NCBI RefSeq assembly: GCF_900142075.1
Contig: NZ_FQZO01000011.1
Span: forward strand, 1 to 64,000
Reading direction: 5' to 3'
From: Clostridium amylolyticum
GTDB taxonomy: Bacteria > Bacillota > Clostridia > Clostridiales > Clostridiaceae
DNA: 64,000 nt
Part shown: positions 16,603-25,122 of the stretch, in pieces
How positions within the stretch are numbered: position 1 is the first letter of the stretch
How the letters are laid out: every line of letters starts with the position of its first letter
Notes under the pieces: generated by a model
Databases searched by the model: none
What the model saw: the letters and a program-made list of their open reading frames with translations, nothing else
Told to the model about the DNA's origin: nothing
Position numbers and translations under genes: made by a program

Positions 16603-16863
16603 TTAGATAAGTTTATTAAGAATATCCAGCATCTCGTCAATTTTTTCATCAGCTTTATTTTCGGTGATAGCTTCTTTCACGCAACAGTGCATATGCTGTT
16701 TTAAAATTAGCTGATTAGATTTTTTTAATAGTGACTGAGAAGCGATAATTTGATTAGAGATATCTACACAATATCTGCCATCTTCTATCATTTTAATGAT
16801 GCCGTCGATTTGTCCTCTACAGGTTTTTAAAAGCTGCAGAGCTTTTTTCTTTTCTTCGTTCAT
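16603..16863 (-). CDS. csoR: Copper-sensing repressor CsoR
   Basis: An 86-aa all-helical repressor. The Cu(I) ligands of the family are present: C32 (RYCVDISNQ), and H57 and C61 (KQHMHCCVKE) with the H-x3-C spacing. The start is ATG 16863, placed six bases after AGGAGG; a farther in-frame start would put the GC-rich operator inside the gene. It is the first gene of the operon with copA and copZ and represses its own promoter in the absence of copper. Confidence 0.93.
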   Translation of the reverse strand: MNEEKKKALQLLKTCRGQIDGIIKMIEDGRYCVDISNQIIASQSLLKKSNQLILKQHMHCCVKEAITENKADEKIDEMLDILNKLI

Positions 16864-16877
16864 AGCAAACCTCCTCC

Positions 16878-16893
16878 CCACCCCAGGGGGGTG
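16878..16893 (-). promoter_or_regulatory. Probable CsoR operator
   Basis: A GC-rich pseudo-palindrome (CACCCCAGGGGGGTG on the plus strand) in otherwise very AT-rich DNA lies between the -10 element and the csoR ribosome site. It has the C-run/G-run shape of known CsoR boxes. Confidence 0.7.
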
Positions 16894-16907
16894 TCTTATA
16901 TTTTTAT

Positions 16908-16934
16908 ATTATACCTAAAATATAAAAATTTCAA
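16908..16934 (-). promoter_or_regulatory. csoR-copA-copZ promoter
   Basis: On the minus strand there is TTGAAA (16929-16934), a 15-bp spacer and TATAAT (16908-16913). The short spacer lowers certainty. The CsoR box lies just downstream of the -10, ideal for repression. Confidence 0.6.
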
Positions 16935-17038
16935 GGGGGATATTAAAAATAATTTAAGAATTTTTTACTAATATTGTTAACGATTTATGTACAGCCCACG
17001 TATATATAATATAACAGCGTTAAGGAGGGATGAAATTT

Positions 17039-18265
17039 ATGATGAATAAAGATTTAAAAGTTAATAAGGCATATTTTTTATTTATAACTTTATTAAGCTT
17101 TTTATTTATATTTACAGCTTGTATACAAGGAAAAGAGAACAAGCTAGTAGCAAATAAGCAGAAGGAGAGTACAGAAAGAGCTAAAGATGAAAAACACACC
17201 TCCGACAGCCAGGGTAAGCAAGAGGAAGAAGATAAGAAAGATAATAGCTCCAAGGATAATAAGGTTGAAGATAAAAAAGAAGATAAGAAGGTGGAGCTAG
17301 TACCTTATACAGGAAAAGTAGAACATATTTTTGTTCATCCCCTTATAGCATATCCAGAATTAGCCTTTGATGGAGAAGGTACTGCTAATGATTTTGATGA
17401 CTGGTTTGTTACCGTAGGGGAATTTAAAAAGATAATAGACTCTCTTTATAAAAAGAATTTTATATTAGTAGATATAAACTCTTTATACGAAGAGGTAACG
17501 GTAAATAATGAAAAGCGTATGCAGAGAAAGCCTATTATGGTGCCCAAGGACAAAAAGCCTATAATATTATCTGTAGATGATATAAATTATAACAGGTATA
17601 TGCTTCATAACGGCCCCAATCATAAGCTGGTTTTGGACAAAGACGGTAATGTAGCAGCTTATTCCATTAATCCTAAAGGAGAAGAGGTTATAGTTAGAGA
17701 TAATGAAGTTATACCTATAATAGATAAGTTTATTGAAGAACATCCTGATTTTTCTTTAAATGGTGCAAAGGGTGTACTAGCTCTTACAGGATATGAAGGC
17801 ATTTTAGGTTACAGAACAGATAGAAATTCTAAAAGCAAAGAAAGCGAAAAGAAAGAAGCTTTAAAGATAGTGGCAAGACTTAAGGAAACAGGTTGGACCT
17901 TTGCCTCCCATAGCTATGGACATCCTAATATGAGGGAAAGAACCTATGCTAAAGCTGTGGATGATACTGACAAGTGGCAAAAAGAAGTAGAAACTTTAAT
18001 AGGTTCAACCCAAGTATACATTTATCCCTTTGGAGCAGGACTTAAAGAAACCGATGGAAAGTTTAAATATCTCCAATCTAAAGGCTTTAAGATTTTTTGT
18101 CATGTAGGAGCATCCTCTTACGAAAGAATATCCACTTCTACCAATGCGGTAATTACTGATAGAAGGCATGTAGACGGCATAAGCCTAAGAAAAAGCAGAG
18201 AAAGTTTTTTAGATCTCTATGATGCCCATGAAATACTAGATTTAAAGGTTAGACCTAAAAGATAA
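17039..18265 (+). CDS. Polysaccharide deacetylase-family lipoprotein
   Basis: A 408-aa exported protein. A signal peptide ends in a lipobox (FIFTACIQG), so it should be anchored outside the membrane. A long charged, low-complexity linker (Lys/Glu/Asp-rich, about residues 35-85) leads to a CE4 deacetylase domain. ILSVDDINY carries the motif-1 Asp pair and ASHSYGHPNM the HSxxH metal site. It probably removes acetyl groups from cell-wall glycans. The start at 17039 is placed nine bases after GGAGGG; the ATG at 17030 abuts that site. It is monocistronic, ending at a strong terminator. Confidence 0.8.
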   Translation: MMNKDLKVNKAYFLFITLLSFLFIFTACIQGKENKLVANKQKESTERAKDEKHTSDSQGKQEEEDKKDNSSKDNKVEDKKEDKKVELVPYTGKVEHIFVHPLIAYPELAFDGEGTANDFDDWFVTVGEFKKIIDSLYKKNFILVDINSLYEEVTVNNEKRMQRKPIMVPKDKKPIILSVDDINYNRYMLHNGPNHKLVLDKDGNVAAYSINPKGEEVIVRDNEVIPIIDKFIEEHPDFSLNGAKGVLALTGYEGILGYRTDRNSKSKESEKKEALKIVARLKETGWTFASHSYGHPNMRERTYAKAVDDTDKWQKEVETLIGSTQVYIYPFGAGLKETDGKFKYLQSKGFKIFCHVGASSYERISTSTNAVITDRRHVDGISLRKSRESFLDLYDAHEILDLKVRPKR

Positions 18266-18300
18266 TAGAATATATAGCCCCTTACAAAAAATATATATTA

Positions 18301-18341
18301 AAAGCCGAAGAGATAATAAAAATTATCTCTTCGGCTTTTTA
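18301..18341 (+). terminator. Intrinsic terminator after the deacetylase gene
   Basis: A 17-bp perfect stem (AAAGCCGAAGAGATAAT with ATTATCTCTTCGGCTTT) is followed by a T-run. Confidence 0.93.
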
Positions 18342-18426
18342 CTATAGTGTTAATTAATTGTATTTATTGTGATTTATATTTATAATTTGGTTATAGTATA
18401 AATATAAATGTGTGGAATGGAGAATT

Positions 18427-19674
18427 ATGAGCGTTATAAAACTAGAACCCAAAGCTTTAAAAGGAAATATTGAAGTGCCTTCGTCTAAGTCTTATGGACA
18501 TAGAGCATTGATATGTGCAGCTTTAAGTAATAAGCCTTGCTCCATTAGCAATATAAACTTCTCTGAAGACATAAAAGCTACTCTTAGCTGTTTAAAGGCT
18601 TTAGGTTATAGATTTAATGTACATACAGATAGTGTTGAAAGCTGTGGATTTAAAGCTTCTTCCATGGATAGCATGTACTGCAAGGAATCTGGTTCTACTT
18701 TAAGGTTTATCATACCCATAGCAGCACTTTCAGAAAAGCCTTGGAGCATAAGCGGGGAACCGTCACTTATGAGTCGTCCCTTACAGGTTTATGAAGAGAT
18801 TTTTCATAAACAAGGGCTAGAGTTTTCTTTAAATAACATCCAAAGCAATTTACATATAAAAGGACCTATAAAAGCTGATGACTTTAAGGTTAGAGGAGAT
18901 ATAAGCTCTCAATTTATCAGTGGACTCCTCTTTGCCCTTCCTCTTTTAGAAGGAAATTCCTCCATAGAAGCTATAACTCCTTTAGAATCAAAAAAGTATA
19001 TTGATATCACTCTAGATATAATAAGAAAGTTTGGAGTAAATATTGAAAAGGAGAGAAATAAGTATATTATTAGAGGAAATCAAAGCTATAATCACTATGA
19101 TTATAAAGTGGAAGGAGATTATTCTCAGGCAGCTTTTTGGATGGTGGGGGCAGCGCTATCAGGGGAAATAGTTTTAAATAACCTAAATATTGAGTCTTTG
19201 CAACCTGATAAGGATATAATTAAAATATTGACATCCATGGGAGTTAAAATTGAAAGTATGTCTCATGGAGTTAAAGTGTATAAAAGTGATACAGTGGGTA
19301 TAGATATAGATGCCTCACAGATTCCAGACATCGTACCTATTATTGCTGTTCTAGCTTCTTTAAGCAAAGGAACTACTAATATATATAATGCGGGAAGGCT
19401 TAGAATAAAAGAATCAGATAGATTAAAGTCTATAACAGAAGGGTTAAATAGGTTAGGTGCAAAGGTGAGAGAACAGGGAGATTCCTTGATTATAGAAGGG
19501 GTTAAAGAACTAAAGGGAGGATGTGTTAAGGGTTATAATGATCATAGAATAGTTATGTCCTTAGCCATAGCCTCCACAGTTTGCAAAGAAGGGGTATATA
19601 TTGAAGATGCTGAGGCGGTAAATAAATCTTATCCTGATTTCTTCAAAGACTTTCACAGACTTTCATTTAGATAA
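18427..19674 (+). CDS. aroA: 3-phosphoshikimate 1-carboxyvinyltransferase (EPSP synthase)
   Basis: Shikimate-pathway enzyme that joins PEP and shikimate-3-phosphate. At 415 aa it has full family length. The PSSKSYGHRALICAAL N-terminal lysine motif, ESGSTLRFIIPIAAL, RGDISSQFISGLLFALPLL, LRIKESDRL and YNDHRIVMSLAIAS are all present. The Gly of the NAGTA-type glyphosate-sensitive loop is replaced by the CKESGSTLRF variant. ATG 18427 follows TGGAG; an upstream GTG has no site. No other shikimate genes are adjacent, so it appears to be a stand-alone gene here. Confidence 0.95.
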   Translation: MSVIKLEPKALKGNIEVPSSKSYGHRALICAALSNKPCSISNINFSEDIKATLSCLKALGYRFNVHTDSVESCGFKASSMDSMYCKESGSTLRFIIPIAALSEKPWSISGEPSLMSRPLQVYEEIFHKQGLEFSLNNIQSNLHIKGPIKADDFKVRGDISSQFISGLLFALPLLEGNSSIEAITPLESKKYIDITLDIIRKFGVNIEKERNKYIIRGNQSYNHYDYKVEGDYSQAAFWMVGAALSGEIVLNNLNIESLQPDKDIIKILTSMGVKIESMSHGVKVYKSDTVGIDIDASQIPDIVPIIAVLASLSKGTTNIYNAGRLRIKESDRLKSITEGLNRLGAKVREQGDSLIIEGVKELKGGCVKGYNDHRIVMSLAIASTVCKEGVYIEDAEAVNKSYPDFFKDFHRLSFR

Positions 19675-19748
19675 TGCCCTTGGCATGATTATTGCTAACT
19701 TTATATTAATGAATATACTTTAATATAAAAATGAAAGGGTGATGGAAA

Positions 19749-20171
19749 GTGATAGGAAAAACTATCCAAGAAATTAAGATGGGGGATAAGGCAAGCTTTA
19801 CTAAAACTATCTCCGAAACTGACGTTTATCTATTTGCTGGAATAACAGGAGATTTAAATCCAGCTCACATAAACGAAGTTGAAGCATCTCAAGGAATGTT
19901 TAAAGGCAGAATAGCTCACGGCATATTAGTAACTGGACTAATTTCCACAGTGCTAGGAATGTATCTTCCTGGACCAGGAACAATCTACATGGGACAAGAA
20001 TTAAAGTTTACTGCTCCTGTTAGAATAGGAGACACCATAACTGCAGAAGTAGAAGTAATAGAAATAATTGCAGAAAAGAACAGAATTAAAGTTAAAACCA
20101 CTTGCACCAATCAAGATGGAAAGGTTGTTATTGACGGATCTGCTATGGTAATGCCACCAAAAGGCAAATAA
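19749..20171 (+). CDS. MaoC-like (R)-specific enoyl-CoA hydratase
   Basis: A 140-aa hot-dog-fold hydratase. The catalytic Asp-x4-His motif of PhaJ/MaoC enzymes is seen in GDLNPAHINE (D35, H40), and RIAHGILVTGLIS and YMGQELKFTAPVRIGD are typical. It would interconvert (R)-3-hydroxyacyl-CoA and trans-enoyl-CoA. The start is GTG with GGGTGATGG upstream. It is 32 nt upstream of a sigma-54 activator, which is followed by a CoA transferase and a GntP permease, suggesting a shared role in short-chain hydroxy-acid metabolism. Confidence 0.87.
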   Translation: MIGKTIQEIKMGDKASFTKTISETDVYLFAGITGDLNPAHINEVEASQGMFKGRIAHGILVTGLISTVLGMYLPGPGTIYMGQELKFTAPVRIGDTITAEVEVIEIIAEKNRIKVKTTCTNQDGKVVIDGSAMVMPPKGK

Positions 20172-20203
20172 AATATTGTAGAAATTGAAGGAGTTTATGT
20201 GGT

Positions 20204-21574
20204 ATGAATAACAAAGTTAAGCTTTCCTTAGAAGACATTATGGATGATATAATTGAGCTTACCTGCGATGGATTTGTTGTAGTGGACGAAGTTGGGCGTA
20301 TTGCTTTAATATCTGACAAGTATTGCAAATTCCTTGGTATTGTAAAAGAACAGGTATTAGGAAAGCATGTTGCTGATGTTATAGAAAATACAAGAATGCA
20401 TATAGTAGTGGAAACAGGAAAGGCAGAGCTTAACGAAGCACAAGAAATTAAAGGAAACTACATGATTGCAAATAGAGTACCTATTGTACGAAGGGGAGAA
20501 ATCATAGGAGCTATAGGCACGGTGGTCTTTAAGAATGTGGATGAGTTATTTAAGCTTCATAATGCTCTATTAGATATGGAGAGAAAACTTGAAAGCTATA
20601 AAGGTAGACTAAAGCTTGAAAATTCTATTACATACTCCTTCAGTGATATAATAGGAAGCAGTCTTGTGATTCAAGACACTAAAAAATTGGCGGAAAAAGC
20701 TGCTGAAACAGATTCTAATGTGCTGCTTTTGGGAGAAAGCGGAACAGGTAAGGAAATTTTTGCTCATGCCATTCATGGCAGCAGCAATAGAGCGAATGGA
20801 CCTTTTGTTAAAATTAACTGTGCTGCTATACCTAGAGAATTGCTGGAATCAGAACTTTTTGGCTATGAATCAGGCTCCTTTACAGGTGCACGGAAAAATG
20901 GAAAAGCCGGCAAATTTGAAATTGCCCACCACGGTACCATTTTTCTAGATGAAATCGGTGACATGCCTCTTTATATGCAGGTAAAGCTTCTTAGAGTAAT
21001 TCAAGAAAGGGAAGTAGAGAGAGTTGGCTCTAGTAAACATAGAAAAGTAGATGTAAGAATCATAGCAGCTACCAATAAAAATCTTGAAGACATGGTTAAA
21101 AATAAAAGTTTTAGAGAAGATCTCTATTACAGGCTTAATGTAATGAGCATCTCCATACCTCCTCTTAGAGTAAGGGAAGGAGACATACAGCTTCTTTCCA
21201 GCTATTTCCTGGGCAGAATAGGAAGACGATTTAATAAAGCTTGTTCAGGCATAACTTCTGGAGCAATGAACAAACTTTTAGCTTACCATTGGCCTGGCAA
21301 TATAAGAGAACTGCAAAATGTTATTGAAAGAGCATATAATCTCATAGACAATGGAGAAGCTATAGATAGAAAGCACTTAGCTAAGGAAATAAGCGGATGG
21401 ATAGAGTATAAAGAAATAAGGCCTTTAGAAGAAACCATGAGAGAGACTGAGATTAAAGCCTTACAAGAAGCCATAGAAAGCTGCAGAGGAAATAAAAGCA
21501 AAGTGGCCAAGCTTTTAAATATAAGCAGAGCTACTTTGTACGAAAAGATGAACAGGTACAATATGCTAAAGTAG
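20204..21574 (+). CDS. Sigma-54-dependent transcriptional activator with PAS domain
   Basis: A 456-aa enhancer-binding protein. The N-terminal PAS sensor (residues ~10-125: DGFVVVDEVGRIALISDKYCKFLG) is followed by a linker helix. The AAA+ domain has Walker A GESGTGKE, the sigma-54 contact loop as GSFTGA rather than GAFTGA, Walker B TIFLDEIGDMP and arginine finger region FREDLYYRLNVMSI. A C-terminal Fis-type HTH (NKSKVAKLLNISRATLYEKM) completes it. The downstream CoA-transferase gene has a -24/-12 promoter and upstream repeats, so this is its likely activator. The ligand is unknown. Confidence 0.93.
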   Translation: MNNKVKLSLEDIMDDIIELTCDGFVVVDEVGRIALISDKYCKFLGIVKEQVLGKHVADVIENTRMHIVVETGKAELNEAQEIKGNYMIANRVPIVRRGEIIGAIGTVVFKNVDELFKLHNALLDMERKLESYKGRLKLENSITYSFSDIIGSSLVIQDTKKLAEKAAETDSNVLLLGESGTGKEIFAHAIHGSSNRANGPFVKINCAAIPRELLESELFGYESGSFTGARKNGKAGKFEIAHHGTIFLDEIGDMPLYMQVKLLRVIQEREVERVGSSKHRKVDVRIIAATNKNLEDMVKNKSFREDLYYRLNVMSISIPPLRVREGDIQLLSSYFLGRIGRRFNKACSGITSGAMNKLLAYHWPGNIRELQNVIERAYNLIDNGEAIDRKHLAKEISGWIEYKEIRPLEETMRETEIKALQEAIESCRGNKSKVAKLLNISRATLYEKMNRYNMLK

Positions 21575-21611
21575 ACAATATTTATAAAGACAACCAAAAA
21601 TATTGTATGAT

Positions 21612-21656
21612 AATCCATACACTTATTTTCATGACGAGATAGAGTGTATGGATTTT
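21612..21656 (+). promoter_or_regulatory. Inverted repeat: terminator and possible upstream activator site
   Basis: AATCCATACACT (21612-21623) pairs perfectly with AGTGTATGGATT (21643-21654) and is followed by TTTTTTT, so it can terminate the activator gene. The same ATACACTTAT sequence recurs at 21698-21709, which suggests activator binding as well. Confidence 0.6.
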
Positions 21657-21679
21657 TTTACACTTTTTTAAGGGTTAAA

Positions 21680-21709
21680 CACTAAGTGTAAGGTATTCTA
21701 TACACTTAT
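21680..21709 (+). promoter_or_regulatory. Candidate upstream activating sequence
   Basis: ACACTAAGTGT (21680-21690, a palindrome apart from its centre) and TATACACTTAT (21699-21709) share a half-site with the inverted repeat 50-80 bases further up. They lie 55-85 bases before the -24 element, a normal enhancer distance. Confidence 0.5.
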
Positions 21710-21764
21710 GATAACCTTTACAAAAAAATTGTCTTAGAATGTCCATTTTCCAGTGCGTGAGAAG

Positions 21765-21781
21765 TTGGCAAGGTTCTTGCT
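21765..21781 (+). promoter_or_regulatory. Sigma-54 (-24/-12) promoter
   Basis: TTGGCAAGGTTCTTGCT matches the consensus, with GG and GC dinucleotides exactly ten bases apart. It lies 52 bases upstream of the CoA-transferase start and 190 bases after the gene for a sigma-54 activator. Confidence 0.9.
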
Positions 21782-21833
21782 TATATTAAAAGTTAAGAAC
21801 ATTTAGGTTAAAGTAGGGAAGGGAGTGTATTCT

Positions 21834-23384
21834 TTGAGTAAAGTAATTAAGGCAAAGGATGTAGTAAAGCTTATACCTGATAATGCAGTAATGGCAGTAG
21901 GAGGGTTTATTGGAAGTGGTCATCCAGAAGAGATTACTTCAGCTATTGAAAAAAATTATTTGGAAGAAAGTAAGCCAACTAATTTAACTTTAGTTTATGC
22001 AGCTGGACAAGGGGATTCAAAAGAAAAGGGATTAAATCATTTAGGTCATGAAGGACTTGTAGGAAGAGTAATTGGAGGTCACTGGGGCTTGGCACCTAAA
22101 CTTCAAAAGTTAGCTATAGAAAATAAGATAAAAGCTTATAATCTCCCACAAGGGGTAGTAAGTCATCTTTATAGGGATATAGCTGCTGGAAAGCCAGGAA
22201 CTATAACTCACGTAGGCTTGAAAACCTTTGTAGACCCTAGGCTTGATGGTGGTAAACTAAATAGTTTTACCACTGAAGATATAGTTAAGCTTATTGAAAT
22301 AGAAGGAAAAGAATATTTACTTTATAAAGCGTTTCCTATAGATGTTACTTTATTAAGAGCAACTTACGCTGATGAAGATGGAAATGCTGTTATGGACAAA
22401 GAAGCAGTAACACTAGATTGTGTTGCCATGGCTGAGGCTGCTAAAAACAGCGGGGGTATGGTAATACTTCAAGTAGAGAAGCTTGTACAAAAAGGAGCTT
22501 TACATCCTCAAAAAGTAAAGATACCAGGAATATTAGTAGATCACATAGTTATTACAGAAAACCCAGAAAATCATAAGCAAACCTTTGGAGAAACTTATAA
22601 CCCAAGCTATACAGGAGAAGCAAAAATTCCTCTTAAAGAAATAAAACCTATGGAGTTAGATGAGAGAAAGATTATTGCTAGAAGAGCAGCCATGGAACTT
22701 ATACCTAATGCTATAACAAATCTAGGTATAGGAATGCCAGAAGGAGTTTCATCCATTGCTAATGAAGAAGGCATAGGTTCTACTATGAGACTTACTATAG
22801 AATCAGGTCCTATAGGAGGAGTACCAGTGGGAGGGTTAAGCTTTGGAGCAGCCATAAACCCAGATGCTATTATAGACCAAGCTGCCATGTTTGACTTTTA
22901 CGATGGTGGTGGATTGGATATAGCATTCCTTGGACTTGCACAGTGCGATAAGCATGGAAACATAAACGTAAGTAAGTTTGGTCCTAAAATCGCTGGCTGT
23001 GGTGGATTTATAAACATAACTCAAAACGCTAAAAAGGTTATATACTGTGGTACTTTCACTGCAGGTGGACTTAAGATAGAAGTTAAAGATGGAAAGCTTT
23101 TAATAGCAAATGAAGGTAAAGCAAAAAAATTCATAGAAAAAGTAGAACACGTTACTTTCAGTGGAGAATATGCAGTAGAAGTTGGACAACCAGTAATTTA
23201 TATCACTGAAAGAGCAGTCTTTGAACTCACCAAAGAAGGAGTAATGCTTACAGAAATTGCTCCAGGAGTAGATTTGGAAGCGGATGTATTGGCTTATATG
23301 GATTTTAAACCTATCATCTCCCAGAACCTTAAGCTTATGGATGAAAGAATATTCAAAGACGAAATTATGGCTCTAAATATTTAA
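21834..23384 (+). CDS. Acetate/propionate-type CoA transferase
   Basis: A 516-aa fused alpha-beta family I CoA transferase of the Pct/YdiF type. The N-terminal half has GGFIGSGHPEEI, and the C-terminal half has LTIESGPIGGVPVGG with the catalytic Glu (about E323), followed by FYDGGGLDIAFLG. It moves CoA between acyl-CoA and short-chain acids. TTG 21834 is favoured, with GGGAAGGGAG eight bases upstream; GTG 21825 overlaps that site. It is transcribed from the -24/-12 promoter together with the GntP permease 32 nt downstream. Confidence 0.88.
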   Translation: MSKVIKAKDVVKLIPDNAVMAVGGFIGSGHPEEITSAIEKNYLEESKPTNLTLVYAAGQGDSKEKGLNHLGHEGLVGRVIGGHWGLAPKLQKLAIENKIKAYNLPQGVVSHLYRDIAAGKPGTITHVGLKTFVDPRLDGGKLNSFTTEDIVKLIEIEGKEYLLYKAFPIDVTLLRATYADEDGNAVMDKEAVTLDCVAMAEAAKNSGGMVILQVEKLVQKGALHPQKVKIPGILVDHIVITENPENHKQTFGETYNPSYTGEAKIPLKEIKPMELDERKIIARRAAMELIPNAITNLGIGMPEGVSSIANEEGIGSTMRLTIESGPIGGVPVGGLSFGAAINPDAIIDQAAMFDFYDGGGLDIAFLGLAQCDKHGNINVSKFGPKIAGCGGFINITQNAKKVIYCGTFTAGGLKIEVKDGKLLIANEGKAKKFIEKVEHVTFSGEYAVEVGQPVIYITERAVFELTKEGVMLTEIAPGVDLEADVLAYMDFKPIISQNLKLMDERIFKDEIMALNI

Positions 23385-23416
23385 AATAAATTTAAAAAAT
23401 GTAAAGGGGGAGCTTT

Positions 23417-24790
23417 ATGTTAGGAGCAATAGGAATTATAGTATCATTAATTTTGCTTATGTACCTTGCTTATAGGGGGGTAAGCGTAATACTTCTTACA
23501 CCGATTTTAGCACTTTTAGCTGCTTTAATGGGTGGAAACTTTGGACTACTTCCATTATACACAGAAACATATATGGCTAATCTTGCCAACTATGTTAAGC
23601 TTTATTTCCCAATATTCTTACTAGGAGCTATTTTTGGTAAGGTAATGGATGTTACTGGAGCAGCAAAGTCTATAGCTATTACAGTAGCAGAAAAATTAGG
23701 TAAGGACAAAGCTATATTAGCAGTAGTTCTTTCCTGTGGTATTTTAACTTACGGCGGGGTATCCTTATTCGTTGTAGCATTTGCTGTATATCCAATAGCT
23801 GTTTCACTATTTAGAGCAGCAGATATACCAAAAAGACTTATACCGGGATCTATAGCTTTAGGTTCTTTTACCTTCACTATGACAGCACTACCAGGAACAC
23901 CACAAATTCAAAATGCTATTCCAATGCCATTCTTCAAGACTGACACATGGGCAGCACCAATTATGGGTGTGGTAGGTGCACTTATACTATTTGGACTTGG
24001 TACAGCATGGCTTATGTATAGAGCTAAATCAGCCAATGCTAAAGGGGAAGGCTATGGAGACTTTAAAGATGCAGTAGTAGAAGATAAAGATGAAAAGCTA
24101 CCAAACTTCTTCTTATCCTTACTTCCAATATTATTAGTTCTTGTGCTAAACTTTGTACTTTCAAAATATGTATTTGTAGAGGGTGCTAGCGATTGGAAGT
24201 GGCTAGAGTCCTACAAGATTACCATAGGTAAAGTAGGAGGCTCTTGGGCTCTTATAGTAGCACTTTTAATAGCTATAGTCCTTGCTTTAGTAACTTTAAG
24301 CAAAGGCATAAAAATAGTTCCTATTATAAACGATGGAGCAGCAGGTTCTTTACCAGCAATACTAAACACTGCAGCAGCAGTAGGTTATGGTAATGTTATA
24401 TCTTCCTTAGCTGCCTTCACAGTAATAAAAAATGGATTACTTGGCATATCCAGTAACCCTCTGGTAGCTGAAGGTATTTCAGTATCCGTACTGGCAGGTA
24501 TTACAGGCTCAGCTTCCGGTGGTATGAGTATAGCTCTTGGAGCATTAGGAGACACCCTGCTAAAACTAGCTACAGCTCAAGGAATTAACCCAGAAGCACT
24601 TCACAGAGTAGCAACTCTAGCTTGTGGAGGACTTGACACCTTACCACATAACGGAGCAGTTATAACTCTTCTAATGGTATGTGGCATGACCCATAAAGAA
24701 TCCTACTGGGATATAGCCATGGTTTCAGTGTTTATCCCAACCGTAGCACTAATAGCTGCTATAATAATGGGAACCATAGGAATTGTGTAA
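23417..24790 (+). CDS. GntP-family permease for an organic acid
   Basis: A 457-aa membrane protein with about 12 hydrophobic segments. It has GntP-family features such as LSCGILTYGGVSLFVVAFAVYPIAV, GSFTFTMTALPGTPQIQNAIPM, ASGGMSIALGALGD and LDTLPHNGAVITLL. Members carry gluconate or short hydroxy acids such as 3-hydroxybutyrate. The pairing with a CoA transferase argues for a carboxylate that is activated to its CoA ester after uptake. The ATG follows AAAGGGGGAG. It is the last gene of the sigma-54 unit. Confidence 0.87.
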   Translation: MLGAIGIIVSLILLMYLAYRGVSVILLTPILALLAALMGGNFGLLPLYTETYMANLANYVKLYFPIFLLGAIFGKVMDVTGAAKSIAITVAEKLGKDKAILAVVLSCGILTYGGVSLFVVAFAVYPIAVSLFRAADIPKRLIPGSIALGSFTFTMTALPGTPQIQNAIPMPFFKTDTWAAPIMGVVGALILFGLGTAWLMYRAKSANAKGEGYGDFKDAVVEDKDEKLPNFFLSLLPILLVLVLNFVLSKYVFVEGASDWKWLESYKITIGKVGGSWALIVALLIAIVLALVTLSKGIKIVPIINDGAAGSLPAILNTAAAVGYGNVISSLAAFTVIKNGLLGISSNPLVAEGISVSVLAGITGSASGGMSIALGALGDTLLKLATAQGINPEALHRVATLACGGLDTLPHNGAVITLLMVCGMTHKESYWDIAMVSVFIPTVALIAAIIMGTIGIV

Positions 24791-24796
24791 ATAATT

Positions 24797-25090
24797 TAGA
24801 ATTTAGAATTGAAAATGAAGGAAGTTTTTCTGAGAGATCATCAGAAAAGCGAATAATTTATGAAAAGATAAAAGCTCAAAGGCCTGAGGCCTTTGGGCTC
24901 TTTTATATTAAATTTTTTGAAACTCCGCTGGGAGTTTTTTCATTCATTCTACATTCTAAATTCTCAATTTTAAATTAAATAGTTGTATAATGTATTTAGG
25001 GAATTTAGAAGATATAAAAACCTTTTATATCATTTAACGGATGGATCGCCTATAAGTTCTTTGAAACTCCAGGAGGAGTTTCTTCAACCA
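24797..25090. repeat. Repeat-rich intergenic region with two GAAACTCC palindromes
   Basis: No gene is seen here. Two similar hairpins occur: AAACTCC-GCTG-GGAGTTT (24920-24937) and GAAACTCC-AGGA-GGAGTTTC (25063-25082), both preceded by a TTCTTT or TTTTTT run and followed by T-rich tails. Around them AATTTAGAATTTAGAATTG (24797-24816) is roughly inverted by ACATTCTAAATTCTCAATTT (24951-24970). This looks like decayed, perhaps MITE-like, repeat units. Related AT-rich phrases recur near 1430-1540 and 26330-26346. Confidence 0.5.
24871..24906 (+). terminator. Terminator after the GntP permease
   Basis: AGCTCAAAGGCC pairs with GGCCTTTGGGCT (12 bp with one G-T pair, TGA loop) and is followed by CTTTTAT. 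It lies 80 bases after the stop codon. Confidence 0.8.
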
Positions 25091-25122
25091 TTTTAAATTT
25101 TAAATCAGAAAGGATGTTTATT

